Source of the DNA: Acinetobacter kanungonis
GTDB taxonomy: Bacteria; Pseudomonadota; Gammaproteobacteria; Pseudomonadales; Moraxellaceae
NCBI RefSeq assembly: GCF_009939195.1
Contig: NZ_JAACKC010000001.1
Span: forward strand, 82,114 to 146,113
DNA: 64,000 nt
Reading direction: 5' to 3'
Part shown: one piece after another, positions 29,565 to 39,017 of the stretch
Position numbering within the stretch: the stretch's first letter is position 1
Layout: the number at the start of each line of letters is the position of its first letter
The notes under the pieces: generated by a model
What the model saw: only the letters and a program-made list of their open reading frames with translations
What the model was told of the DNA's origin: nothing
Database searches by the model: none
Translations under genes and position numbers: made by a program

Positions 29565-29993
29565 ATGGCTAAACTAGAAGATGGACCACGATTAAGCTAT
29601 ACCATTGCCCGTTTGGATCGCGTGGTGAGCCAATATTTAACTGAACATTTAAAAGATTATGAGATTACTTTACCGCAATTTACCGCGCTGTCAGTGTTGG
29701 CATCCAAAAGTAATTTATCCAATGCCAAGCTGGCAGAACGTTCTTTTATCAAGCCACAGTCTGCCAATAAAATTTTACAAGATTTACTCAGCAACGGCTG
29801 GATTGAAAAAAAACCTGATCCGACCCACGGACGCCGTATTCTCGTGACCGTGACTGAAAGCGGTTTAGTCAAATTGGCAGGATGCAATAAAATTGTAGAA
29901 GCTTTGGAGCAAAAAATGTTGCAGGGCATCGATATGAATTTGGCTTATCTGATTCGTAACAACCTCGACATCATGGTCAATAATCTCAAATAA
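29565..29993 (+). CDS. hcaR: MarR-family repressor of the hca genes
   Basis: A winged-helix MarR protein of 142 residues. The recognition region is LSNAKLAERSFIKPQSANKILQDLLSNGWIEKKPDPTHGRRILVTVTESG. Position next to hcaK and hcaA supports HcaR, whose known inducers are hydroxycinnamoyl-CoA thioesters. ATG at 29565 preferred; a GTG at 29550 would add five residues. Confidence 0.85.
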   Translation: MAKLEDGPRLSYTIARLDRVVSQYLTEHLKDYEITLPQFTALSVLASKSNLSNAKLAERSFIKPQSANKILQDLLSNGWIEKKPDPTHGRRILVTVTESGLVKLAGCNKIVEALEQKMLQGIDMNLAYLIRNNLDIMVNNLK

Positions 29994-30143
29994 ACATCCG
30001 CTAGATGATGTTGAATGGTGAGGAAAGATCACGATCAGCAATAAATGCATCGGCGGGTACACGTTCGTGACCAGAAAGCTATTGTCACCAGCGGAATGAA
30101 GTTGTTAGCATGGCTTGAAAGTTTTGCTTATAGTGTGGCTAGG

Positions 30144-30830
30144 ATGTCTTCAGGACAACAAGTTTTAATTAAATTAAGAAAAATGATTATTGCTGGGGAA
30201 CTTGAAGGTGGTAGTCGTATCGCTGAAATTCCGACAGCAGAATTACTGGGCGTCTCGCGCCAGCCTGTGCGTATGGCTTTTCGCCTGTTAGAACAAGAAG
30301 GGCTGTTGATTAAGAATCCAACCCGCGGTTATACCGTTCGTGAAATTTCAAATGAACTGGTGAATGATGCGCTGGAAGTACGCGGAGTACTGGAAGGCTT
30401 AGCGGCAAAAACTTTGGCAGAACAAGGTTTATCGGCAGAGCAGCAGCAGACCTTAAAAAACTGTATCGAACAAATTGAACAGCTTTTTGCGGAACATACC
30501 GAATTTGGTGATGAAGAATTAGAACGTTATCATGAGTTTAATGTGATTTTTCATGACACCATCATTCAGGGCGCACAAAACATTGCCTTAATTCAGGCTT
30601 TGGCAAAAAATAATCAATTGCCTATGGCTTCGGTACAAGCCATCACCTATGACCAGACTCGTGCTTTATCTGAATATCGACGTTTGCATTATGCGCATAT
30701 GCAACATTGCTCAATTTATGAAGCATTGCTGCAACGCCAATCGGGGCGTGCTGAAACCTTAATGCGCGAACATAGCAGTGTGGCGTTGTTGGGTGAAACC
30801 GTTAAAAATATATTGACCGCGACAGCTTAA
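30144..30830 (+). CDS. vanR: GntR/FCD-family regulator, probable vanillate repressor
   Basis: A FadR-subfamily GntR protein of about 228 residues: winged helix (RIAEIPTAELLGVSRQPVRMAFRLLEQEGLLIKNPTRGYTV) and a C-terminal FCD ligand domain with metal-binding type histidines (ERYHEFNVIFHDTII). It is convergent with vanAB. VanR repressors of this class bind ATTGGATCCAAT-type sites and are released by vanillate; four such sites lie before vanA/vanK. The start is uncertain: in-frame ATGs at 30045 and 30096 exist and none has a good ribosome site; 30144 gives the family-typical N-terminus. Confidence 0.82.
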   Translation: MSSGQQVLIKLRKMIIAGELEGGSRIAEIPTAELLGVSRQPVRMAFRLLEQEGLLIKNPTRGYTVREISNELVNDALEVRGVLEGLAAKTLAEQGLSAEQQQTLKNCIEQIEQLFAEHTEFGDEELERYHEFNVIFHDTIIQGAQNIALIQALAKNNQLPMASVQAITYDQTRALSEYRRLHYAHMQHCSIYEALLQRQSGRAETLMREHSSVALLGETVKNILTATA

Positions 30831-30834
30831 AGTT

Positions 30835-30867
30835 TCCCACCCCAATACTTTCGGGTGGGGATCTATT
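30835..30867. terminator. Bidirectional terminator between vanR and vanB
   Basis: TCCCACCCC / GGGTGGGGA hairpin with a short loop and a T-run (CTATTTTTT), between the convergent vanR and vanB genes. Confidence 0.8.
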
Positions 30868-30869
30868 TT

Positions 30870-31814
30870 TTATAACTCAATTACCAGATGTTTGGACTTC
30901 GAACGTGAGCAACATGGGGTAAATTGATTATTCAAAGCACGTTCTTCCTCGGTCATAAACATATCGCGATGATCCGGGGTGCCTGAAACTACACGGGTAA
31001 TACAGGTGCCGCAAATGCCTTGCCCACAAGATACAGGCACATCAAAACCGTGAGCTAACAGGGCTTGAGTTACAGTCTGTTCAGCGTGAACTTCAATTCG
31101 ACGTCCTGTACCTGCAATTTCCACGGTAAAGGCTTCATCATTTTCCTGCTTGCTTTGCTGTGCCACAAAATGCTCTTGATGCAGTTGTTTAGATTGCCAG
31201 CCTGCTGTTTCCGCAGACTGCATCACGAATTGCATAAAGCCAGTAGGACCGCAGACATAAAGATGCTTGTCTGAGGATGGATGCTGTAAAACAGTTTGCA
31301 TATCACATTGCGTTGCGTCTTGATCCTGAATATGAAAATGCACCTGCTCGGCAAAATGCGTAGTCAAATTTCCATAAAAAGCGATCATTTCATGGGTGCG
31401 GACAAAATAATGCAATTCAAAAGGAATATTTTGCGCTTTTAAGCGATATGCCATGGCAAGAATAGGGGTAATGCCAATCCCGCCCGCAAATAACAGGGCT
31501 GTTTTCGTGTTTTCATGCAGGGCAAATAAATTGCGTGGTTGCCCAATATTTAATACATCTCCTTCACGATAGTCCGTATGCATGCAATGGGAACCACCGC
31601 GTGAGTTTTCATCGTGGAGGACCCCAATCACATAACGATGTTGTTCACTGGAACAATTGGACAGTGAATATTGACGGGTTAATCCATTTTTTAAATGCAC
31701 ATCAATATGCGACCCAGCCTCAAAACGCGGCAAAGCCGAACCTGAGCTGGAAACCAGTTCAAATGCACGAATGGAAGGGGTGAGCTGATGAATCTTATTG
31801 ATAATCACGTCCAT
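30870..31814 (-). CDS. vanB: Vanillate O-demethylase reductase subunit
   Basis: A 314-residue class IA oxygenase reductase that passes electrons from NADH to VanA. N-terminal FMN/flavin domain with RQYSLSN, NAD domain with FAGGIGITPILAM and CGPTGFMQFV, and a C-terminal plant-type [2Fe-2S] domain CGQGICGTCITRVVSGTPDHRD...C. Ten bases separate it from vanA; the two form an operon. Confidence 0.94.
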   Translation of the reverse strand: MDVIINKIHQLTPSIRAFELVSSSGSALPRFEAGSHIDVHLKNGLTRQYSLSNCSSEQHRYVIGVLHDENSRGGSHCMHTDYREGDVLNIGQPRNLFALHENTKTALLFAGGIGITPILAMAYRLKAQNIPFELHYFVRTHEMIAFYGNLTTHFAEQVHFHIQDQDATQCDMQTVLQHPSSDKHLYVCGPTGFMQFVMQSAETAGWQSKQLHQEHFVAQQSKQENDEAFTVEIAGTGRRIEVHAEQTVTQALLAHGFDVPVSCGQGICGTCITRVVSGTPDHRDMFMTEEERALNNQFTPCCSRSKSKHLVIEL

Positions 31815-31824
31815 GTTTTTATCC

Positions 31825-32901
31825 TTAAATCACATGAATATTTGGAAATTTGACCACTTCAATTGGGGTTGCAGCCTGTCTTTCTTCACTCAATAAGCGG
31901 TCAATAATTTTGCGTGATTGAACTCCGCCTGCATCAATATTCAGCATCAGCAGTTTGCGCTGCGGATTATTCAGAATGTTCTGTTGTTGTTGCTCCAGCA
32001 TTTCCAAATCTTCAGTAAAGATTTTGCCTTGTCCTTCACGAATTTGATCAGTCAGTTCAGTATTTTCAGGCTGGAAGTTGCGCGCCATGCCCCAGAAATA
32101 CCAATGCGAGGTTTCAGTTTCAGGGGTAATAAAATCCACCACGATTGAAGAGACTTTTTTGTCTTTCGGTGCGTCATAGCCGCCATGACCCGCATGGGCA
32201 ACCCCAACTTCAATATGTACATTGCTGGGTGCAAAGAAATGACAACGCTGCCAACGGTCGACAGGCACATCGTCTGCTAGATGATTGCCACGCAGTGCCA
32301 TTTGCCAAAACGGCGGTGCGATGACATCGTCCATATAGCGTTCGGTAATGACATGATCGCCATCGACTTTGGTGGTCGGTAAGGATTCATCAATTTCCTT
32401 TTGCCCAATACTGCTGGAATGCACATAGGTTTCATGAGTTAAATCCATGAGGTTATCAATCATCAGGCGATAATCACAATGAATGTGGAACAAGCCACCG
32501 CCATAACTCCATTCAGGGTGATCTGCCCATTCCAGTACAGGCAGTTTGGATTCATCGGCTTGATCTTTTTCACCCGGCCAGACCCAAATAAAACCAAATT
32601 TTTCCACCACAGCATAAGCTTTGTTGCATGGGAAACCATTGACGCGTTGTGCAGGCATAGCAATGGTTTTACCTTCACAGCCCATCACCAGCCCGTGATA
32701 ACCACAAACTAAATTGCCATCTTCAACATATCCGAGAGACAGCGGTGCGCCACGATGTGGACAAAAGTCCTCGACAGCAGCCACTTTATTTTCTTTGCCA
32801 CGATAAAACACAATTTTCTCGCCGCAGATGGTACGACCGAGGGGTTTGTCTTGAACTTCTTCTGGTCGGCATGCCACATACCAAGCGTTTTTAATAAACA
32901 T
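31825..32901 (-). CDS. vanA: Vanillate O-demethylase oxygenase subunit
   Basis: Rieske non-heme iron monooxygenase, 358 residues, that demethylates vanillate to protocatechuate and formaldehyde. Rieske ligands in CPHRGAPLSLGYVEDGNLVCGYHGL (about 47-71); mononuclear iron ligands in DNLMDLTHETYVHSS. AAGGAG stands 8 bp before the ATG, and a VanR-type palindrome lies about 20 bp upstream of the start. Confidence 0.95.
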   Translation of the reverse strand: MFIKNAWYVACRPEEVQDKPLGRTICGEKIVFYRGKENKVAAVEDFCPHRGAPLSLGYVEDGNLVCGYHGLVMGCEGKTIAMPAQRVNGFPCNKAYAVVEKFGFIWVWPGEKDQADESKLPVLEWADHPEWSYGGGLFHIHCDYRLMIDNLMDLTHETYVHSSSIGQKEIDESLPTTKVDGDHVITERYMDDVIAPPFWQMALRGNHLADDVPVDRWQRCHFFAPSNVHIEVGVAHAGHGGYDAPKDKKVSSIVVDFITPETETSHWYFWGMARNFQPENTELTDQIREGQGKIFTEDLEMLEQQQQNILNNPQRKLLMLNIDAGGVQSRKIIDRLLSEERQAATPIEVVKFPNIHVI

Positions 32902-32922
32902 TGTGATGACTCCTTGTCAATT

Positions 32923-32934
32923 ATTGGATCCAAT
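32923..32934. promoter_or_regulatory. VanR operator candidate 1
   Basis: Perfect 12-bp palindrome ATTGGATCCAAT 22-33 bp upstream of the vanA ATG. It matches, from memory, the operator of the Caulobacter VanR system exactly. Its place between promoter and ribosome site suits repression of vanAB. Confidence 0.75.
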
Positions 32935-33044
32935 TTATGTCTATTTATTCAATTTGTCAAATGCGATGAGGATGCTTTTATATGATTTATATATGTGAAA
33001 TAGTAGTTCTTGATTGGTTGATATTGTTCTGTAGGATTTTAACT

Positions 33045-33054
33045 ATGGATCCAT
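33045..33054. promoter_or_regulatory. VanR operator candidate 2
   Basis: ATGGATCCAT, a 10-bp palindrome with the same GGATCC core as site 1, about 145 bp upstream of vanA. Confidence 0.55.
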
Positions 33055-33088
33055 TTATGGAGAAATTAAAACGTTTGATGAGTAATTT

Positions 33089-33100
33089 AGTGGATCCAAA
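33089..33100. promoter_or_regulatory. VanR operator candidate 3
   Basis: AGTGGATCCAAA matches the ATTGGATCCAAT site at 10 of 12 positions. It lies 44 bp from site 2 (start to start). Confidence 0.5.
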
Positions 33101-33213
33101 GTTAATTTTGAATAATTTTTATATTTTCAGTTTTATATTAAGTAAATGATATTAAATAGTATATTTAGCTTTATTTATTGGTGAAATAAAAATCAGAGCA
33201 AATTAGTTGATTT

Positions 33214-33225
33214 TATGGATCCAAT
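33214..33225. promoter_or_regulatory. VanR operator candidate 4
   Basis: TATGGATCCAAT matches the consensus palindrome at 10 of 12 positions. It lies on the vanK side of the divergent region, about 170 bp upstream of vanK, and is probably the site controlling vanK-vanP. Confidence 0.55.
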
Positions 33226-33314
33226 TATGCAGTATAGAAAAAGAGCAGGATGCTTCACAAAAATGATCTGTGTACAGGGTCACTTTAATTCTTAATTATC
33301 CCTTCTAGGCAATT

Positions 33315-33425
33315 ATGGATATGGATATGCATAATCACCCAATGATGTGTTCTCACATGGTCGTGTGTATTTCCGTTCCTAATTGGGAGATACACAATGG
33401 AAAGAAATGTTTTAGACGAAATTAA
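33315..33425 (+). CDS. Possible 36-residue leader ORF overlapping the vanK start
   Basis: A short frame beginning MDMDMHNHPMMCSHMVV, unusually rich in Met, His, Cys and Asp, with AGG 5 bp before its ATG. It ends 29 bp inside vanK in another frame. It could be a translated leader that couples to vanK, or chance. No family is known to me. Confidence 0.2.
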   Translation: MDMDMHNHPMMCSHMVVCISVPNWEIHNGKKCFRRN

Positions 33426-34743
33426 CAATAATAAAATGAGCCGTTACCAATGGTTCGTCATTTTGATTTGTATATTTCTGAATGTGATTGATGGCTTTGA
33501 TGTCATGGTGATGGCATTTACCGCACCCTCTGTATCTGCTGAATGGGCGTTATCGGGTGCACAAATCGGAATACTTCTCAGTGCTGGACTCTTTGGTATG
33601 GCAGCAGGTTCCATTTTTTTAGCACCATTAGCAGATAAAATTGGTCGCCGTTTCTTAATTCTGATTTGTTTAATTATTGCAGGATTGAGCATGTCGGCCT
33701 GTGGAATTGTACAAAATCATACGATGCTGGCTGTGCTACGTTTTATCACTGGTATTGGGGTTGGCGGAATCTTGGCAAGTAGTAATGTACTGGCGAGTGA
33801 ATATGCCAATGCACGTTGGAGAAGTCTAGCAGTCAGTTTGATGTCTACAGGTTATGGTATTGGAGCAACTTTAGGTGGCGTGCTTACCTTTGTTTTAATT
33901 GAACATCTTGGCTGGCGCTCCGTCTTTTTAGCAGGTGGTATCACTACGCTCATCATGTTTGCTTTTGCATTATGGTTACTCCCAGAGTCATTGGATTATT
34001 TGCTGGCAAAAAAGCCAGTACGAGCGCTGGAAAATACCAATCTGATTCTGCAACGTATGCAGTTGAAGCATTTACAAACGCTGCCGCAGTATATGCAAGT
34101 TGAACAGCATAAGAGCAGTGATGTTGCGAAACTGTTCCGTGGTCATCAAGGTTTTCAAACTTTGTGTTTATGGTTTGCGTTTTTCTTGGTGATGTTTGGT
34201 TTTTACTTTGTGATGAGCTGGACTCCTAAAATTTTAATTGCGATGGGTATGTCGCGAGATCAAGGCGTCAGTACAGGCATTTTAATCAGTATTGGTGGTA
34301 TTTTTGGTGCTGCAATTATTGGGCTTCTTGCTTCACGGATTAAGATTTTTCATGCCCTTAGTCTGTTCTTGGGCTTAACAGCACTCTGTATTTTCCTGTT
34401 TGTAGCAGTTTCATCTCAAGTGAGCATTGCACTGATGGTCGGTTTGCTACTAGGTACACTCATTAACGGCTGCGTTGCAGGTCTTTATTCAATTTCTCCG
34501 ACCATTTACGAGGCGGATATCAGAAGTCGCGGTGTAGGTTATGCGATTGGATTTGGCCGTATTGGTGCCATTTTATCTCCAACGATTGCAGGTTTATTTT
34601 TAGATCAAGGGATGACACCTCAGCATCTTTATGCGTACTACGGCATTGTCTTTATCTTGGCAATTTTTCTGATTTTAATCTTGGGTAAAGCGGTGTATCG
34701 ACATCAACAAGCTCAAAATTATTCACTGAATACATCGATCTAA
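33397..34743 (+). CDS. vanK: Vanillate/protocatechuate transporter, MFS AAHS family
   Basis: A 448-residue 12-TM major-facilitator protein. The AAHS signature DGFDVMVMAFTAPSVSAEW is in TM1, and the loop motif LADKIGRRFLIL follows TM2. Divergent from vanAB and followed by a porin gene. In A. baylyi VanK imports vanillate and protocatechuate. A GGGAG ribosome site precedes the ATG. Confidence 0.9.
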   Translation: MERNVLDEINNNKMSRYQWFVILICIFLNVIDGFDVMVMAFTAPSVSAEWALSGAQIGILLSAGLFGMAAGSIFLAPLADKIGRRFLILICLIIAGLSMSACGIVQNHTMLAVLRFITGIGVGGILASSNVLASEYANARWRSLAVSLMSTGYGIGATLGGVLTFVLIEHLGWRSVFLAGGITTLIMFAFALWLLPESLDYLLAKKPVRALENTNLILQRMQLKHLQTLPQYMQVEQHKSSDVAKLFRGHQGFQTLCLWFAFFLVMFGFYFVMSWTPKILIAMGMSRDQGVSTGILISIGGIFGAAIIGLLASRIKIFHALSLFLGLTALCIFLFVAVSSQVSIALMVGLLLGTLINGCVAGLYSISPTIYEADIRSRGVGYAIGFGRIGAILSPTIAGLFLDQGMTPQHLYAYYGIVFILAIFLILILGKAVYRHQQAQNYSLNTSI

Positions 34744-34776
34744 CTAGCTGTTTTAAAATTAAAAGTTGAGATAAAA

Positions 34777-36060
34777 ATGAAAAAGACATCTTTATGGATG
34801 GGGATCTGCTTGTGCCCAATTTTTGTGAACATGGCACATGCGCAGTTCATGGCAGATAGTCAGGCTGAAATTACATTGCGCAACTTCTATTTTGATCGGG
34901 ATTATAAAAATGATCCTTATCCCTATACCGCTGCTCGAGACTGGGCTCAGGGTCTGATATTTAAAGGACAATCAGGCTATACCGATGGAGCTGTTGGATT
35001 TGGTGTAGATGTGCTTGCGATGGCGGGTTTTAATTTATTGGGCAGCACGGCAGATGATTATGCACGGACTGGTCTTTTGCCCGTCAATACCGATAATTCT
35101 AGAGATGATTATTATGGAAAAATTGGTGTAACAGGCAAAGCTCGCTTAAGTAAAAATGAACTTTTTGTTGGAGATCTGGTTCCTCAGTTACCCACCATTT
35201 TCTCTTCACCAGCACGATTATTCCCACAAACTTATCGTGGTGTAAGATTGGTTTCGACTGAAATTCCAAAACTGCAATTGGAAGGGTTTTATGTGGATAA
35301 AGTCCGCCAACGAGATTCGATTCGCTATACCGACGTTGGTATTGATAATATCAACCGTCGTTTTGAACGTGCTGCAACAACCGATGATTTCTATACACTG
35401 GGGGGAGCATATCAGTTCAATAATGCCTATCGCGTGCGGTTGTACCATGCCGAACTACAAGATATTTACCAACAGCAATTTCTAGGGATAAATGGCAAAC
35501 AGCCTATCTCAGATCAGTATAATTTCTTAACGGATGTACGCTTTTTTAATAGCTATGATTCGGTCAGTGAGAAAATTGGTACTGTAGATAATCGTCATTT
35601 AAGTGGGTTATTGGGTCTCAATACGCAAGGGCATACACTCTCAATTGGTTATATGCAGTCTTTTGGTGATACGGGTCTACCATTTTTATCGGGTGCTGAA
35701 AGTCCTGTCGTTCTCGATTTTATGAGTTCGGATTATTCCAATAAAGATGAAAAAGTGATTTCTTTACGTTATGACTATGACTTTAAAAATGTCCGTTTAG
35801 GTGAAACGTCTTTAAATGGTTTACGCTTTATGACGCGTTATGCCAAAGGCGATGATATTGATTTATTAACATATGGTGATCGACGTTTTGAAGAGGAATC
35901 TTTAGAGTTTGAATTAGGTTATCGTGTACTCGAAGGCAGTTTAAAGGGCTTGGGATTTCGAACACGTTTTTCTCATTATCGCAATGATATGCCAACCAAT
36001 ATGACCTTCCATTCAGCAAATGAAACACGGATTAATGTGGATTATAGCTTTAAATTTTAA
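34777..36060 (+). CDS. vanP: OprD-family porin of the vanillate cluster
   Basis: A 427-residue outer-membrane channel with a signal peptide ending near AHAQF, mature start MADSQAEITLRNFYFDRDYKNDPY, and a C-terminal NETRINVDYSFKF strand. It follows vanK by 33 bp, so vanK and the porin probably form one operon for uptake across both membranes. Paralogue of HcaE. Confidence 0.85.
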   Translation: MKKTSLWMGICLCPIFVNMAHAQFMADSQAEITLRNFYFDRDYKNDPYPYTAARDWAQGLIFKGQSGYTDGAVGFGVDVLAMAGFNLLGSTADDYARTGLLPVNTDNSRDDYYGKIGVTGKARLSKNELFVGDLVPQLPTIFSSPARLFPQTYRGVRLVSTEIPKLQLEGFYVDKVRQRDSIRYTDVGIDNINRRFERAATTDDFYTLGGAYQFNNAYRVRLYHAELQDIYQQQFLGINGKQPISDQYNFLTDVRFFNSYDSVSEKIGTVDNRHLSGLLGLNTQGHTLSIGYMQSFGDTGLPFLSGAESPVVLDFMSSDYSNKDEKVISLRYDYDFKNVRLGETSLNGLRFMTRYAKGDDIDLLTYGDRRFEEESLEFELGYRVLEGSLKGLGFRTRFSHYRNDMPTNMTFHSANETRINVDYSFKF

Positions 36061-36076
36061 TGAAGAACTTTGAACC

Positions 36077-36104
36077 ATTCAGCCATCAACTTTGATGGCT
36101 GAAT
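36077..36104. terminator. Hairpin between vanP and dsdA
   Basis: Perfect 12-bp stem ATTCAGCCATCA / TGATGGCTGAAT with a short loop between two convergent genes. No T-tract follows. Confidence 0.55.
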
Positions 36105-36142
36105 TGCGTGATAACTCAAGATTAAAGTAGATGAAAATTCAA

Positions 36143-37474
36143 TTAACTCTGCGCCTTGGCTAAATAATTTGCCATTTCTTGCTCAGGTACCATGCCACCC
36201 CCCGTACCCCAAATAATATGATTAGCATTTTGCAATTGTTGCGCGGTGAAATTATGCATGGCTGCATATTCTGGATGTTGAGCAATCAACACAGGTCCTA
36301 ACATACCCGCTAAGGCAGAGGGTTCCAGTTTCAGATGTTCAGTTTGATTAAGTAGACCGAGTAGTTGATACAGGGTTTGGTCATCCAACGTATAAAGCCC
36401 ATCGAGGAGCCGTTGCATAGCACGTCCGACAAAGCCAGAAGCACGACCGACCGCGAGTCCATCCGCAGCGGTGATGTTATCAATCCCAATGTCCTGCACG
36501 GCAATTTGATCATGTAAGCCTGTAGCAATACCCAATAACATGCACGGGGAATGGGTGGGTTCGGCAAAGAAGCAATGTACATGGTCGCCAAAAGCCATTT
36601 TCAATCCAAACGCGACCCCACCAGGACCACCGCCAACTCCACATGGCAAATAGACAAACAGGGGGTGCTCTTGATCGACCTGAATCTGGCGGTGTTGTAA
36701 TTGCTGTTTTAAACGTTCGCCTGCAACGGCATAGCCTAAAAACAGTGCCTTGGAATTTTCATCATCAATAAAGTGGCAGTTCGGATCTGCAAGTGCTGCT
36801 TTGCGACCAGCTTCAACCGCCACACCATAATCTTCCAGATATTCGACCACGGTGACGCCGTGCGCACGCAATTTATCTTTTTTCCATTGGCGTGCATCTG
36901 CAGACATATGCACAGTCACTTGAAAGCCCAGTTGCGCACTCATGATGCCAATAGAGAGCCCGAGATTACCCGTAGAGCCGACGGCAATACTATATTGACT
37001 AAAAAACTGCTTAAACTCAGGCAGATTGAGTTTGGTATAGTCATCTTCGAGGTTGAGTAAACCTGCATCCAGCGCCAGTTTTTCTGCAAAACACAGCACT
37101 TCATAAATACCGCCACGCGCTTTAATTGAACCTGAAATCGGTAAATGGCTATCTTTTTTCAGCCAGAGTGTGCCCTGAATCTTTTGTCCGAATTGAGCTT
37201 CAAGTTGCTGTTGCATGTTGGGAATTGCGGCAAGTTCAGATTCAATAATGCCATGCGTTAGCGCTGTTTCTGGGAATGCAGCCATGAGATAAGGCGCAAA
37301 GCGTGTCAGACGGTCACGTGCAGCATCAATATCTGCTTGATTCAGCCCAACAAAGGGCAATCCTTCTGCCAAAGTGGCGAAATTGGGGTTGAACCATATG
37401 GTTTCTTTGAGTTCGATTAATTCCTTGACGATAGGATGTTGTTCACACAATTGCTGGATTTGTTCAGGATTCAT
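36143..37474 (-). CDS. dsdA: D-serine ammonia-lyase
   Basis: PLP enzyme, 443 residues, that converts D-serine to pyruvate and ammonia, removing a toxic D-amino acid and making it a carbon/nitrogen source. The PLP lysine is in [13 protein letters not shown] (about residue 118), and the phosphate-binding glycine loop is [11 protein letters not shown]. Full length. It is divergent from a DsdC-type regulator. Confidence 0.95.
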   Translation of the reverse strand: MNPEQIQQLCEQHPIVKELIELKETIWFNPNFATLAEGLPFVGLNQADIDAARDRLTRFAPYLMAAFPETALTHGIIESELAAIPNMQQQLEAQFGQKIQGTLWLKKDSHLPISGSIKARGGIYEVLCFAEKLALDAGLLNLEDDYTKLNLPEFKQFFSQYSIAVGSTGNLGLSIGIMSAQLGFQVTVHMSADARQWKKDKLRAHGVTVVEYLEDYGVAVEAGRKAALADPNCHFIDDENSKALFLGYAVAGERLKQQLQHRQIQVDQEHPLFVYLPCGVGGGPGGVAFGLKMAFGDHVHCFFAEPTHSPCMLLGIATGLHDQIAVQDIGIDNITAADGLAVGRASGFVGRAMQRLLDGLYTLDDQTLYQLLGLLNQTEHLKLEPSALAGMLGPVLIAQHPEYAAMHNFTAQQLQNANHIIWGTGGGMVPEQEMANYLAKAQS

Positions 37475-37631
37475 ATTGGGTACTCATTCAGGTATTTACT
37501 GGCTTGCAACGCAGAAATATTCCATTTGCAGAAAACTTATTTTGGATTATTTGAATGGATTTACTGAGCTTGGTCAAATGATGATATTTGGATTTAACAT
37601 TAAAATAATTCATCTGAAGTGAGAGAAATAT

Positions 37632-37649
37632 CTTATAAATATTCATAAG
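37632..37649. promoter_or_regulatory. Candidate LysR-type (DsdC) binding box
   Basis: Inverted repeat CTTAT-N8-ATAAG, containing a T-N11-A LysR pattern, in the divergent dsdA/dsdC intergenic region about 85 bp before dsdC. Inference from pattern and place. Confidence 0.4.
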
Positions 37650-37733
37650 GATGAGATAAATTAATCTTAAATTTGTGATCTATCTTGCTTTGCTGGTTAA
37701 TGAATGAAATTGAATCCCGTGGAGAACGTACAC

Positions 37734-38639
37734 ATGGCAAAGAGTAATTTAACGGGTTTTCAACTTTCTAAATTGTATACCTTTGAAGTCGCAGCGCGAC
37801 ATCAGTCCTTTGCCTTGGCAGCAGAAGAATTATGTCTGACTCCAAGTGCGGTGAGTCATCAAATCAACCAGCTTGAAAAAGAACTGCAACTGCAGCTTTT
37901 TTCAAGATTACACCGCAAAGTGGAGCTAACGTCTGAAGGGCAGCATCTTTTTATTGCATTGCAGTCTTCACTGGAACATTTGAATCATGAGTTGAATGCC
38001 ATTCAGAATCAGGCTTTGGCAGGCTCGCTCACCATTTATGCACGCCCTTCGATTACCCAATGTTGGTTGATTCCCAGATTGCAGGATTTTATGCAGCAAT
38101 ATCCGTTGATTGAGTTGTCGATTTTGACGGGCAATGACACAGTTAATTTTCAGCGCACAGGTATTGATCTGGCACTTTATTTTGACCATCAGCCTGCAGC
38201 CAATTTGAATGATCAGTATCTGATGGATGAGCAGATTATCCCTGTATGTAGTCCAGCCTATGCGAAAAAGATGAATTTGGTTGGTCATGTGCAGCAGCTA
38301 CAAGATTGTACTTTGCTACATGACAGCCAAGCATGGAACAACGGAACGGGCACCGAAGAGTGGCAGAGCTGGGCACATCATTTCGGGGTAGAGCTGGATA
38401 CTTCGAAGGGCATGCAGTTTGACCGCTCGGATCTGGCGGTTTTGGCAGCCGAACAGCATTTGGGTATTTGCATGGGCAGAAAAAGACTGGTTCAGTCAGC
38501 GCTAGAACGAGGCGAGTTGATCACTCCATTTCCTGAAATGTGGAAGGCGTGTGAGCAACATTATTATCTTGCCTCCGCACAAGGTCGCCTATTACCGAAA
38601 GTCGAGGTTTTTGTGACGTGGTTAAAAGCGCAGACTTGA
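37734..38639 (+). CDS. dsdC: LysR-family activator of D-serine catabolism
   Basis: A 301-residue LysR regulator with an N-terminal winged helix (FALAAEELCLTPSAVSHQINQLEKELQLQLFSR) and a periplasmic-binding-like effector domain. The sequence style and the divergent dsdA neighbour point to DsdC, which activates dsdA with D-serine. ATG at 37734 has GGAG 10 bp upstream; the ATG at 37704 has none. Confidence 0.88.
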   Translation: MAKSNLTGFQLSKLYTFEVAARHQSFALAAEELCLTPSAVSHQINQLEKELQLQLFSRLHRKVELTSEGQHLFIALQSSLEHLNHELNAIQNQALAGSLTIYARPSITQCWLIPRLQDFMQQYPLIELSILTGNDTVNFQRTGIDLALYFDHQPAANLNDQYLMDEQIIPVCSPAYAKKMNLVGHVQQLQDCTLLHDSQAWNNGTGTEEWQSWAHHFGVELDTSKGMQFDRSDLAVLAAEQHLGICMGRKRLVQSALERGELITPFPEMWKACEQHYYLASAQGRLLPKVEVFVTWLKAQT

Positions 38640-39017
38640 TCTTCTCAGCAATATACGCGCATAGTGAAAATAATTTTGTAAACATAAAAAGCCTGAATTC
38701 GGTCAAATATTCTGTGAAACGATCTCTTATAAAGCTCCTCAAAAATTAGATAGTGATATAAGAAATGAATTAAATCTATCATTATGATTTTTAATAATAT
38801 TAATTATAAATTTGAAATTGAATATTTAAAGTATTTTCAATCACCACATCATGCATCTGTAGCATGAATGCTGCTGCGTGATTTTCTGTCCATATTGTCA
38901 ATTTATGTCACAAAGTGCCGTTAAGTTCAGGTCGGCACTGGTCAAAAAAGCGATTTTTTTATACTATACGGCAAACTTTATAATTACGACATTCACTTTA
39001 TATTTATTAAAAACATT
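38640..39017. other. Intergenic region upstream of vgrG
   Basis: About 380 AT-rich bases without a gene. It contains an inverted repeat AGTGCCG-N12-CGGCACT (38914-38939) about 80 bp before vgrG, and a TATACT -10-like sequence near 38959. These probably mark the vgrG promoter and a regulator site; the binding protein is unknown. Confidence 0.45.

Noticed and set aside
38521..38742. 73-codon minus-strand frame overlapping the end of dsdC
   Set aside because: Antisense to dsdC for half its length, no ribosome site and no recognisable domain.
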